Part shown: positions 49,948 through 57,741 of the stretch, in pieces | Layout of the letters: each line of letters starts with the position of its first letter | Numbering within the stretch: the stretch's first letter is position 1 | Assembly: GCA_040752975.1 (NCBI GenBank) | Contig: JBFMHF010000004.1 | Location: 52,991-116,990, forward strand | From: JADLDB01 sp040752975 | GTDB lineage: Bacteria; Myxococcota; Myxococcia; Myxococcales; Myxococcaceae | Direction of reading: 5' to 3' | Length of the DNA: 64,000 bases | Position numbers and translations under genes: made by a program | Notes under the pieces: model-generated | Database searches by the model: none | What the model was told of the DNA's origin: nothing | The model's input: only the letters and a program-made list of their open reading frames with translations

Positions 49948-50541
49948 GTGCGGAAATTCGCCACGTTGCTCATCGCGCTGCTCCTGTCCACCACCGCCGT
50001 CGCGGCGACTCCTTCCGAGGGCGTGCCGCTCAAGGTGCGCCGCGGTTTCTTCACCGAGACGGACATCGGCGGGATCCTCACGCTGGGTGGTGACGACGGG
50101 TACTCCAACCTGCAGGTGTACCTGCAGCTGGGCGTCGGCTACCAGTTCACCATCAAGGACGCGAAGGGCCTCATCCCCATCGGCTTCCACGTCGGCATCG
50201 GTGCGAACGCGGCCAACTGCTGGGCGGGCAAGACGAACTCCGGAGTGTGCAACGCGTCGGACAACTTCACGATGACGTTCCTCTCCATCACCGCGGGCTA
50301 CCTCCACCGCGTGGTGGAGCGCCTGTACCTGGGCGGGAAGTTCATCGGCGGCTACACGCTGCTCGATCCCGAGCCGGTGCCGGGCGTGAATGGCGGCGTC
50401 AACCTCGGCGCCGCGCTCAGCCTCGAGTACGCCACCAACATGGATCACTTCTCGGTGGGCGTGGACGTGTCGTACCGGATCATCATCGGCCCGAACATCA
50501 ACGTGGTCGCCTTCTTCCCCCGCGTTCAATACACCTTCTGA
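49948..50541 (+). CDS. gltH: Outer-membrane beta-barrel protein, GltH/CglE-like
   Basis: Predicted 197 residues from GTG 49948 (read MRKFATLLIALLLSTTAVAA), with GGGAGGA upstream. Signal peptide cleaved near TAVAATP, then barrel strands (LQVYLQLGVGYQFTI, NFTMTFLSITAGYLHRVVERLY, DHFSVGVDVSYRIII) and a C-terminal RVQYTF ending in Phe. A Cys pair (ANCWAGKTNSGVC) may form a loop disulfide. In Myxococcus gltH (cglE) follows gltG; order, size and barrel character agree. Confidence 0.68.
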   Translation: MRKFATLLIALLLSTTAVAATPSEGVPLKVRRGFFTETDIGGILTLGGDDGYSNLQVYLQLGVGYQFTIKDAKGLIPIGFHVGIGANAANCWAGKTNSGVCNASDNFTMTFLSITAGYLHRVVERLYLGGKFIGGYTLLDPEPVPGVNGGVNLGAALSLEYATNMDHFSVGVDVSYRIIIGPNINVVAFFPRVQYTF

Positions 50542-50579
50542 GGCGCTCCCTCGGCCCCTGGTGGGCGAGGGGTGAGGTG

Positions 50580-51617
50580 ATGGCGATGGCCATCGATCGC
50601 TACGGGCTGGGCAGGGTCGTCGGCGAGCCGGGCGTGCTGCCCCAGCGGGCCAACCAGCTCGATCCAAAGCTGCCGCTGCGCGACGGCGAGCTGCTCATCG
50701 ACGTGGAGAGCCTCAACATCGACGCGGCGTCCTTCAAGCAGCTCAAGGACGCGGCCCAGGGAGATCCACAGAAGATCATCACCTCAGTGCGCGAGATCGT
50801 CTCGGCGCGCGGGAAAATGCAGAACCCTGTCACCGGCTCAGGCGGGATGTTGATCGGCCGCGTGCGGGAGATCTCGCCGTCGCACCCGGCCCACGGAGCG
50901 CTGAAGCCCGGCGATCGCCTGGCGACGCTGGTGAGCCTCACGCTGACACCGCTGGTGATCGACGAAGTCATCGGCATCAAGCCGGAGATCGACCGCCTCG
51001 ACGTGAAGGGTCACGCGATCCTCTTCCCGTCGGGGATCTACGCGAAGCTGCCGGACGATCTCCCGGAGAAGCTCGCGCTCGCGGCGCTGGACGTGGCGGG
51101 GGCGCCGGCGCTGGTGGCCCGGCACGTGAAACCGGGGATGACGGTGCTGATGTTGGGCGCTGGGAAGTCGGGGGCGCTGTGTCTGGCGCAGGCGCGCGAG
51201 TCGATGGGCGGGAAGGGCAAGCTGCTGGCCTTCGACATCTCGCAGCCCGCGCTGGACATGCTGAAGCGGCTCGATCTCTGCGACGAGGTGATCCAGGGCG
51301 ACGCCACCAGGGGCGTCGCGGTGATGGAGGCGGTCCTGGCCCGCACCGGTGGGGTGCTGCCGGACCTGGTCGTCAACTGCGCGTCGGTGCCCAACACCGA
51401 GATGGCGGCGATCCTCTCGGTGCGCGACGGCGGGACGGTGATCTTCTTCTCCATGGCCACCAGCTTCAGCGCGGCCGCGCTCGGCGCCGAGGGCGTGGGC
51501 AAGGACGTGACGATGTTGATCGGCAACGGCTACGTGCCCGGTCACGCGGACCTGACGCTGGGGCTCCTGCGGCGCCACGCGGGGCTGCGGCAGGCCTTCG
51601 CCGAGCGCTACGCGTGA
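50580..51617 (+). CDS. kdd: L-erythro-3,5-diaminohexanoate dehydrogenase
   Basis: Predicted 345 residues from ATG 50580, after AGGGGTGAGG. It oxidises 3,5-diaminohexanoate to 5-amino-3-oxohexanoate, the step between the lysine aminomutases and Kce. The central NAD(P)-binding fold shows VLMLGAGKSGALCLAQARE and LLAFDISQPALDMLKRLDLCDEVIQGDA; the end has ALGAEGVGKDVTMLIGNGYVPGHADL. The N-terminal region (VLPQRANQLDPKLPL, SLNIDAASFKQL) is typical of the Kdd family rather than general alcohol dehydrogenases. It lies 38 bp after gltH and about 23 kb from kce. Confidence 0.85.
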   Translation: MAMAIDRYGLGRVVGEPGVLPQRANQLDPKLPLRDGELLIDVESLNIDAASFKQLKDAAQGDPQKIITSVREIVSARGKMQNPVTGSGGMLIGRVREISPSHPAHGALKPGDRLATLVSLTLTPLVIDEVIGIKPEIDRLDVKGHAILFPSGIYAKLPDDLPEKLALAALDVAGAPALVARHVKPGMTVLMLGAGKSGALCLAQARESMGGKGKLLAFDISQPALDMLKRLDLCDEVIQGDATRGVAVMEAVLARTGGVLPDLVVNCASVPNTEMAAILSVRDGGTVIFFSMATSFSAAALGAEGVGKDVTMLIGNGYVPGHADLTLGLLRRHAGLRQAFAERYA

Positions 51618-51705
51618 GCGAAACCCAAGCGCACGCTCAATCAAGGGCGGCTCCAGCGCGGCCGTGCCTCGTGCGGAAGCCGATCGAGCTGCACGGCCAC
51701 TGACG

Positions 51706-52107
51706 TCACAGGTAGAAGCGATCCACGACTCCGGCCGTCCGCTGGAGAATCGACGTCCACCCGATCAACGCGTCCACGCGCGGCTCCACGTCGGGCGGCG
51801 TGAGCCCGATGGCCGCCATGGACCCCGAGCAGGCGAAGACCGTCCCCAGGCCCGAGTCGCGCACCACGTCGAGCAACTGCCGCGCCGTCGGTACGCCCCG
51901 CAGCTCCATGGTGGCGTTGACGTCGTCGCGCTCGAGATCCGGCTCGTCCAGCCCCCCGCGCACCAGCCGCTCCAGCGCCCACCAGAAGAAGTAGAGCTCC
52001 ACCCGCCGGCCCATCGACACCGCCGCCGCGGCGATCGCCAGCCCCTGGTGCACCACGTCGTACTCCCCGCGGTGAAGAAAGACGACGACTGGCGCGGGCT
52101 CCGCCAT
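51706..52107 (-). CDS. DsrE/DsrF-like protein
   Basis: Predicted 133 residues from ATG 52107. A DsrE-type fold is suggested by PVVVFLHRGEYDVVHQGLAIAAAAVSMGRRVELYFFWWALERLV and the later GLGTVFACSGSMAAIGLT. The single Cys in ACSG is at the position seen in DsrE-family sulfur carriers, but only one Cys is present, so sulfur relay is unproven. Convergent with kdd and divergent from fni over a 129-bp gap. Cytoplasmic. Confidence 0.7.
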   Translation of the reverse strand: MAEPAPVVVFLHRGEYDVVHQGLAIAAAAVSMGRRVELYFFWWALERLVRGGLDEPDLERDDVNATMELRGVPTARQLLDVVRDSGLGTVFACSGSMAAIGLTPPDVEPRVDALIGWTSILQRTAGVVDRFYL

Positions 52108-52173
52108 GCCGACCTTCTACGGCGGATTTCGACGACTTGCGTTACCCATTCGACCGCTGGGTGACATTTGTAA

Positions 52174-52183
52174 GTGAATTCAC
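52174..52183. promoter_or_regulatory. 10-bp palindrome in an AT-rich gap before fni
   Basis: GTGAATTCAC is a perfect palindrome in a short AT-rich island (GGTGACATTTGTAAG on its left and GTGTTTACAGG on its right), 53 bp before the fni ATG and 67 bp from the divergent dsrE-like start. The base composition stands out from the surrounding DNA. It may be a regulator site shared by both genes; the regulator is unknown. Confidence 0.35.
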
Positions 52184-52236
52184 GTGTTTACAGGTGGAAT
52201 TGCCGAAGGCTTTGCCTGTAGAGAGAGCGCCGCATC

Positions 52237-53307
52237 ATGCCGGACGACACCACAGCCCGCCGCAAAGACGCCCACCTGGATCTCTGCGCCTCGGAGGAAG
52301 TCGCCCCGAAGGAGAACTCCACCCTCCTCGAGTGCGTGCGGCTGGTCCACTGCGCGATGCCCGAGGTTTCGGCGGACGAGGTCGACCTCTCCACGAGCCT
52401 CTTCGGCAAGACGCTCAAGGCCCCCCTGCTGGTGACGGGGATGACGGGCGGCACTCCCCGGGCCGGCGAGGTGAACAAGCAGCTCGCCCGCGTCGCGGAG
52501 GAATTCGGCCTCGCCTTCGGCGTCGGCAGCCAGCGCGCGATGGCTGAGCGCCCGGAGCTGACGGACACCTTCGCCGTGCGCGACGTGGCGCCCAACATCG
52601 TCCTCATCGGCAACATCGGGGTGGTGCAGGCCACGCGCATGGGGCTGGACGCGGTGCGGAGGCTGACCGACGCCATTGGCGCCGACGCGCTGGCAGTGCA
52701 CCTGAACCCCGGCCAGGAGTTGACGCAGCCCGAGGGCGATCGCGACTTCAGGAAGGGCTACGAGACGATCCAGGCGCTGGTGAAGCACTACGGCGACCGG
52801 CTGCTGGTGAAGGAGACGGGCTGCGGGATCTCTCCCGAGGTGGCGCGGCGGCTGGTCGAGTGCGGCGTGAAGCACCTCGACGTGTCGGGGCTGGGCGGCA
52901 CCTCGTGGGTGCGCGTCGAGCAGCTCCGTGCGAAGGGCGTCGCCGAGGCGGTGGGCGCGCAGTTCTCGTCCTGGGGGATTCCGACGGCGGCCGCCGTGGC
53001 GTCCGTGCGCCGCGCCGTGGGGCCGCAGGTGAAGTTGATCGCCTCCGGAGGGCTGAGGACCGGGCTGGACGTCGCGAAGGCCCTGGCGCTCGGCGCAGAT
53101 CTGGGAGGCATGGCGTTGCCGCTGTTCCGGGCACAACAGCAGGGGGGAGTGCAGGCCGTGCGCGAGGCGGTGCAGGTGATCGTCACCGCGCTCCGGCAGG
53201 CGCTGGTGTTGACCGGGGCGAAACGCGCGTCGGAGCTGCGCGTACGCCCTCAGGTGATCACCGGGGAACTGAAAGACTGGCTTTCGGCGCTCGAAGGTCG
53301 GTCATGA
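52237..53307 (+). CDS. fni: Isopentenyl-diphosphate delta-isomerase, type 2 (FMN-dependent)
   Basis: Predicted 356 residues from ATG 52237. It interconverts IPP and DMAPP using reduced FMN in the cytoplasm. Typical blocks: PLLVTGMTGGTPRAGEVNKQ, FGLAFGVGSQRAM, LAVHLNPGQELTQPEGDRDF, LLVKETGCGIS, LDVSGLGGTSW and the C-terminal phosphate-binding IASGGLRTGLDVAKALALGA. First gene of the mevalonate block; the next gene starts 21 bp after its stop. Not related to the type 1 (Idi) enzyme. Confidence 0.95.
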   Translation: MPDDTTARRKDAHLDLCASEEVAPKENSTLLECVRLVHCAMPEVSADEVDLSTSLFGKTLKAPLLVTGMTGGTPRAGEVNKQLARVAEEFGLAFGVGSQRAMAERPELTDTFAVRDVAPNIVLIGNIGVVQATRMGLDAVRRLTDAIGADALAVHLNPGQELTQPEGDRDFRKGYETIQALVKHYGDRLLVKETGCGISPEVARRLVECGVKHLDVSGLGGTSWVRVEQLRAKGVAEAVGAQFSSWGIPTAAAVASVRRAVGPQVKLIASGGLRTGLDVAKALALGADLGGMALPLFRAQQQGGVQAVREAVQVIVTALRQALVLTGAKRASELRVRPQVITGELKDWLSALEGRS

Positions 53308-53328
53308 AGCGTGAGGACAAGAGCTGTC

Positions 53329-54654
53329 ATGGGTGAAAACTACACGTCGCGGTTGTCCGGGTTTCACAAGCTTCCGTTGGCCGACCGGCTGGGGACGGTG
53401 TCGCGCACCACGCGCCTGTCCGCGGACGAGGTGGGCGCCCTGCGAGGGGGCGCCCTGTCGATGGAGACAGCCAACCAGATGATCGAGAATGCGATCGGCA
53501 TCTTCGAGATGCCGCTCGGCCTCGGCCTCAACCTCCAGGTGAACGGCCGGGACTACATCGTCCCGATGGCGGTGGAAGAGCCTTCCGTCATTGCCGCCGT
53601 CAGCTTCGCGGCGAAGATCGCCCGTGAGGGCGGGGGCTTCACCGCCGAGGCCGATGATCCCGTGATGATCGGCCAGGTGCAGGTGACGGGCTTCGGGGAT
53701 CCTGCCGTGGCCACCCAGACCCTGCTGGCCCACAAGGAGCAACTGCTCGCGCTGGCCAACAGCTTCCACCCGTCGATGGTGGCGCGAGGAGGCGGTGCGC
53801 GGGACATCGAGGTGCGCGTGCTGCCCCCGCCGGAAGGGCCGCGCGGCGAGCCGATCCTCGTGCTGCACCTGCTCGTCGACACCCAGGAGGCGATGGGCGC
53901 CAACCTGATCAACACCATGGCCGAGGGCGTGGCCCCGCTGGTGGAGCAGCTCACCGGGGGAAAGGTGTTCCTGCGGATCCTCTCCAACCTGGCCGATCGC
54001 CGGCTCGCGCGGGCGTCCTGCCGGATCCCGGTGAAGGCGCTGGCGGACTTCGACATGTCGGGCGAGGCGATCGCCGAGGGCATCGTCCAGGCGAGCCGCT
54101 TCGCGCAGGCCGACCCCTACCGCGCTGCCACGCACAACAAGGGCGTGATGAACGGGATCGACGCCGTCGCCATCGCCACCGGGCAGGACTGGAGGGCCAT
54201 CGAGGCCGGCGCGCACGCCTTCGCCTGCCGCGACGGGCAGTACCGGCCCCTGTCCACCTGGACGCTGGAGGAAGGGCACCTGGTGGGCCGCATCGAGCTT
54301 CCGCTGGCGCTGGGAACGGTGGGCGGGCCGATCAAGATCCACTCGCAGGTGCAGGCCGCGCTGAAGCTCCTCCGCGTGCAGTCCGCGCGGGAGCTGTCGA
54401 TGGTGATGGCGGCGGTGGGCCTGTCCCAGAACTTCGCCGCCGTGCGCGCGCTCGGCTCCGTCGGCATCCAGAAGGGGCACATGGCGCTGCACGCGCGCTG
54501 CGTCGCCGTCACCGCCGGCGCCCGCGGGCACTGGGTGGAGATGGTGGCCAACGCGTTGGTGCAGGCCGGCCACGTGAAGGTGGACAAGGCCCGGGAGATC
54601 CTCGCGGTGTTGATGAGCGAGGCACGCCCCGAGGTCGCCCCGACCACCACCTGA
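53329..54654 (+). CDS. mvaA: 3-hydroxy-3-methylglutaryl-CoA reductase, class II type
   Basis: Predicted 441 residues from ATG 53329. It makes mevalonate from HMG-CoA. Catalytic residues of class II reductases are in place: Glu in AVEEPSVIAA (about 83), Lys in THNKGVMNGID (about 269), Asp in TGQDWR (about 285) and His in GHMALHARCVAV (about 387). The spacing and the ENAIGIFEMPLGLGLNLQVNG start match the Pseudomonas mevalonii-type enzyme. The protein is soluble and has no membrane part. Follows fni; a 405-bp gap separates it from mevalonate kinase. Confidence 0.94.
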   Translation: MGENYTSRLSGFHKLPLADRLGTVSRTTRLSADEVGALRGGALSMETANQMIENAIGIFEMPLGLGLNLQVNGRDYIVPMAVEEPSVIAAVSFAAKIAREGGGFTAEADDPVMIGQVQVTGFGDPAVATQTLLAHKEQLLALANSFHPSMVARGGGARDIEVRVLPPPEGPRGEPILVLHLLVDTQEAMGANLINTMAEGVAPLVEQLTGGKVFLRILSNLADRRLARASCRIPVKALADFDMSGEAIAEGIVQASRFAQADPYRAATHNKGVMNGIDAVAIATGQDWRAIEAGAHAFACRDGQYRPLSTWTLEEGHLVGRIELPLALGTVGGPIKIHSQVQAALKLLRVQSARELSMVMAAVGLSQNFAAVRALGSVGIQKGHMALHARCVAVTAGARGHWVEMVANALVQAGHVKVDKAREILAVLMSEARPEVAPTTT

Positions 54655-55059
54655 CCGGGCGTAGCTCCTGACGAACGTGCCGCGTGATTGAGCAGGGTCG
54701 ATGGGTGTCTCCGCGGCGAAGAGCGCGCGCGACCCGACGGTGCTCTTTCGTCCGTGGGCGCGCCTCGGTGAGCCGGGGATGCTGGCCGCCGCCCGTGGTG
54801 TGGCTGTGACGCGCCCACCACCCGACGACGTCGCGGGGGGCGGGCCGCGCAGGACGCGGCTGGTCGACTCCTGCTGGTGGAAGCCGGGGGCGACGGAGGT
54901 GCCTGAGGGAAGCGCGACGGCCGCGTGGGTTGAGGCCGGGGGGCCGCCGCCACACCGCCGATCGTTCATCGCCGCCCCTCGCGATCCGATGAGGAAGTTC
55001 TCCGTCTCGGCCCCGCGGGTGGTAGACGGCGCGCCCGTGAGCGAGCGAGGCCGGAAGCC
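54655..55059. other. 405-bp gap in the mevalonate operon with one weak open frame
   Basis: A plus-strand frame from ATG 54701 to 55063 would encode 120 residues and overlap the mevalonate kinase ATG by four bases, just as other coupled genes here do. But the predicted protein is Pro/Gly/Arg-rich with no pattern and no family resemblance, and the reverse strand is also open. I treat it as probably non-coding. No terminator or promoter is evident. Confidence 0.4.
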
Positions 55060-55968
55060 ATGAGCATTCGCATCACCGCCTTCGGGCCGGGGAAGATCAT
55101 CCTCCTGGGCGAGCACGGCGTGGTGTACGGCCACCCGGCGCTGGCGGCGCCCATCTCGCGCGGCGTGCGGGCGTGGGCCGAGCCGTCGGACGCCCCGCAG
55201 CTGGAGCTGCCCGAGGAGCTCTCGGCCGCGCACCGCGACGCCCTGGAGCGCGCCTTTGCCCGCGCCGCGAAGAAGGCCGGCCACCCGCGCGTATCGGTGC
55301 ACCTCGAGTCCGAGCTGCCGCTGTCGATGGGCCTGGGGAGCTCGGGGGCGCTGGCGGTGGCGGTGTCCCGGGTGCTGCTCGAGGCGAAGCACGCGCGTCC
55401 GGCCAGCCCGAAGCAGGTCGAGGCGCTCGCGCTGGAGATGGAGCGAGAGTTCCACGGCACGCCGTCGGGCGTCGATCACACCACCAGCGCCCGCGGGACG
55501 ATGATCGTCTACCGCAGGGGCCAGGCGCGCGAGGTGAGGGCGAAGAAGCCGGTGAAGGTGCTGGTCGCGCTGGTGGGGCCGCGCGCCGGCACGAAGGTGA
55601 CGGTGGGGGCCCTGCGCGAGCGCCAGGCGCGGTGGCCCTCGAGGTACCGGCGCGTCTTCCAGGAGATCGGCCGGTTGGTGGAGGAGGGCGCGAAGGCGGC
55701 GACGGCGGGCGACCTGTCTGCGCTGGGCGACGTGATGAATCTGAACCAGGGGCTCCTCAACGCGCTGGGCCTCTCCAGCCCGCGCCTGGAGGACATGGTG
55801 TTCCGTCTGCGCGCGGCGGGGGCCCTGGGCGCCAAGCTGACGGGCGCCGGAGGGGATGGGGGCGCGGTGATCGGCCTCTTTCCCGAGCCGGAGCCGGCGG
55901 TGGTGCGCCTGCGCCGGGAAGGCATCGACTGCTTCGCGAGCCAGCTCGCGGGACCGAGGACCCTGTGA
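55060..55968 (+). CDS. mvk: Mevalonate kinase (GHMP family)
   Basis: Predicted 302 residues from ATG 55060. It phosphorylates mevalonate with ATP. GHMP motifs: start GPGKIILLGEHGVVYGHP, ATP loop LPLSMGLGSSGALAVAV, GTPSGVDHTTSARGTM (the mevalonate kinase variant with catalytic Asp) and KLTGAGGDGGAVIGLF. Length and motifs match mevalonate kinases of bacteria. Its stop overlaps the GTG of mvaD, so the two are coupled. Confidence 0.9.
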   Translation: MSIRITAFGPGKIILLGEHGVVYGHPALAAPISRGVRAWAEPSDAPQLELPEELSAAHRDALERAFARAAKKAGHPRVSVHLESELPLSMGLGSSGALAVAVSRVLLEAKHARPASPKQVEALALEMEREFHGTPSGVDHTTSARGTMIVYRRGQAREVRAKKPVKVLVALVGPRAGTKVTVGALRERQARWPSRYRRVFQEIGRLVEEGAKAATAGDLSALGDVMNLNQGLLNALGLSSPRLEDMVFRLRAAGALGAKLTGAGGDGGAVIGLFPEPEPAVVRLRREGIDCFASQLAGPRTL

Positions 55969-56969
55969 AAGCCACCGCCGTCGCCCACCCGAACATCGCG
56001 CTGGTGAAGTACTGGGGAAAGCGCGACGAGAAGCTGATCCTCCCGCACCAGTCGAGCCTCTCGGTGACGCTGGGGCCTCTGTCCGTCACGACGACGGTGG
56101 AGTTCTCGCGCGACAGGGGCGAGGACGTCGTGGAGCTGAACGGCAAGGTGGCGGCGGGGACGGAGCGGGTGCGCGTGGTCGAGGCGCTCAAGCTGGTGCG
56201 CGCCGAGGCGAAGCAGGCGCTCGGGGCGAAGCTGGGCGCGGCGCGCATGGTGTCGAAGGGCGACTTCCCGGCGGCGGCTGGGCTGGCGTCGAGCGCGGCG
56301 GCCTTCGCTGCGCTCGCGGTGGCGGCCCGGACGGCGGCGGGCTTCGCACGGGACGTGAGGGCCGAGTCGATCCTCGCGCGGCGCGGGAGCGGCTCTGCCA
56401 GCCGGAGCATCGAGGGCGGCTTCGTCAGGTGGAACCGCGGCCGGCGGCCGGACGGGAAGGACTCCTTCGCTGAGCAGCTCTTCGACGAGGCGCACTGGCC
56501 CGAGCTGCGGCTCCTGGTGGGGATGGTCAGCCGCGAGGAGAAGGAAGTGAAGTCGCGCGACGGCATGCGCTCGACGGTGGAGACGTCGCCCTACTACCCG
56601 GCCTGGGCGAAGGACGCGGAGGCGGAAGTGAAGGCAATCGTCCGCCACCTCAAGCGGCGCGACCTCGAGGCGGTGGGGGAGACGGCGGAGCGCAACGCCT
56701 GGCGCATGCACGCCAGCGCGCTGGGGGCCAATCCACCGCTCTGCTACCTCAAGCCCGAGACCCTGGCGGTGATCCAGGCGTGTCGCGAGCTGCGCGGGCA
56801 GGGCGTGGGCGTGTGGTTCACCCTCGACGCGGGGCCCAACCCGGTGCTGCTCACCAGCGCGAAGGACGAGGAGCGCGCGGCGGCGCTGGTGCGGGCCCAC
56901 GGCGCGTCGGAGGTGGTCCGCTGCCACCCTGGCGCAGACGCGAAGCTGGTCGACCAGCACCTGTGCTGA
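55965..56969 (+). CDS. mvaD: Diphosphomevalonate decarboxylase
   Basis: Predicted 334 residues from GTG 55965, overlapping mvk. It turns diphosphomevalonate into IPP with ATP. The family pattern is clear: AHPNIALVKYWGKRDEKL, LPHQSSLSVTLG, AAAGLASSAAAFAALA, ARRGSGSASRSIEGGF, SSPYYP-type VETSPYYPAW and the Asp in TLDAGPNPVLLT. The ATP loop and catalytic Asp are intact. Last gene of the mevalonate block; a phosphomevalonate kinase, needed before this step, was not found in the window. Confidence 0.93.
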   Translation: MKATAVAHPNIALVKYWGKRDEKLILPHQSSLSVTLGPLSVTTTVEFSRDRGEDVVELNGKVAAGTERVRVVEALKLVRAEAKQALGAKLGAARMVSKGDFPAAAGLASSAAAFAALAVAARTAAGFARDVRAESILARRGSGSASRSIEGGFVRWNRGRRPDGKDSFAEQLFDEAHWPELRLLVGMVSREEKEVKSRDGMRSTVETSPYYPAWAKDAEAEVKAIVRHLKRRDLEAVGETAERNAWRMHASALGANPPLCYLKPETLAVIQACRELRGQGVGVWFTLDAGPNPVLLTSAKDEERAAALVRAHGASEVVRCHPGADAKLVDQHLC

Positions 56970-57264
56970 AGCGCTCTGCGGGCGCCACCAGAACGACCTC
57001 GCACCGTCGCGCCCCCGCCGCGCATCGCCGAGGAGGACTCGCTCGCGGTCTTCTGCCCAGACGATGGAGCGGCCACCAAGGCCCGGGGCGTCATGAGTTG
57101 CTGCAGCGTCCGACCCCCCAAGTGCGTGCGGGCTTCGAGGGCGTGCTCGTCGGAGTCAATTGCCGCCACCATGCCCGGGAGGGGCGTCACCCTTTGTGGA
57201 GCGCAGGGCCCGGCGCATGGGGAGAGGCTCACGGCCGACGGGCCAGCGGTGTGGGCACGCGGAG
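56970..57264. other. 295-bp gap without a convincing gene
   Basis: Convergent space between mvaD and the PilZ-type gene. Short open frames on both strands are Arg/Pro/Ala-rich with no motif. I see no clear terminator hairpin with a T run. Confidence 0.5.
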
Positions 57265-57741
57265 TCAACGCCGCCGCACGTCTGCGGGGATCTTGAAGGG
57301 CTCGCGTAAGAGCAGCGCGCGCTTGAGGAGGGCACGCTGCTCCGGGAGGAGGTCCAGGCGCACGCCCATGCCCGGGCGGTGCCTCAGGGACGCCCGGGGA
57401 ACGTCCAGCACCCAGTCGACGTCTCCGGCGACCTCCAGCGTTTCGCCCCACGGCAGCTCGAGATCCAGCGTCACGGGGGCCCCGATGCCTCCGGGAGCGG
57501 CCGTCACCACGAAGACGCCGCTCACCTCGCCATCAGCCCCGACGTACAACTGGTGGTCGGACAACACGTCGAAGCGCACCACGACGTGGCCGGCGGCCGA
57601 CACCACGCTCGCGACCGCCGTCTCGATGTAGCGCGCGATGGAGGGGCGGCTCACGTAGAAGCCGCTCGCGGTGCTGTGCAGGCCGCTGGGTGAGCCCCAG
57701 AAGCCCTTGAGGCCCGAGCCCTCCGTACCGCCGTCCGTCAC
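57265..57741 (-). CDS. PilZ-domain protein
   Basis: Predicted 158 residues from ATG 57741, which overlaps the stop of the Ser/Gly-rich gene (ATGA). The central beta-barrel pattern (VVVRFDVLSDHQLYVGADGE, LDLELPWGETLEVAGDVDWVLD, PGMGVRLDLLPEQRALLKRA) resembles the myxobacterial PilZ-like family. The usual RxxxR motif for c-di-GMP is not clear: SLRHRPGMGVRLD is the nearest candidate region. It could bind c-di-GMP or act as a protein adaptor. Last gene in an operon with a pilin-like protein. Confidence 0.7.
   Translation of the reverse strand: MTDGGTEGSGLKGFWGSPSGLHSTASGFYVSRPSIARYIETAVASVVSAAGHVVVRFDVLSDHQLYVGADGEVSGVFVVTAAPGGIGAPVTLDLELPWGETLEVAGDVDWVLDVPRASLRHRPGMGVRLDLLPEQRALLKRALLLREPFKIPADVRRR

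Noticed and set aside
54701..55063. A 120-codon gene ahead of mevalonate kinase
   Set aside because: It ends with the ATGA overlap typical of real genes here, but the sequence has no recognisable pattern and the opposite strand is also open. Kept only as a note on the gap.
56744..57451. Minus-strand frame across the gap after mvaD
   Set aside because: Arg/Ala/Pro-rich, overlaps mvaD and the PilZ-type gene, and shows no motif.
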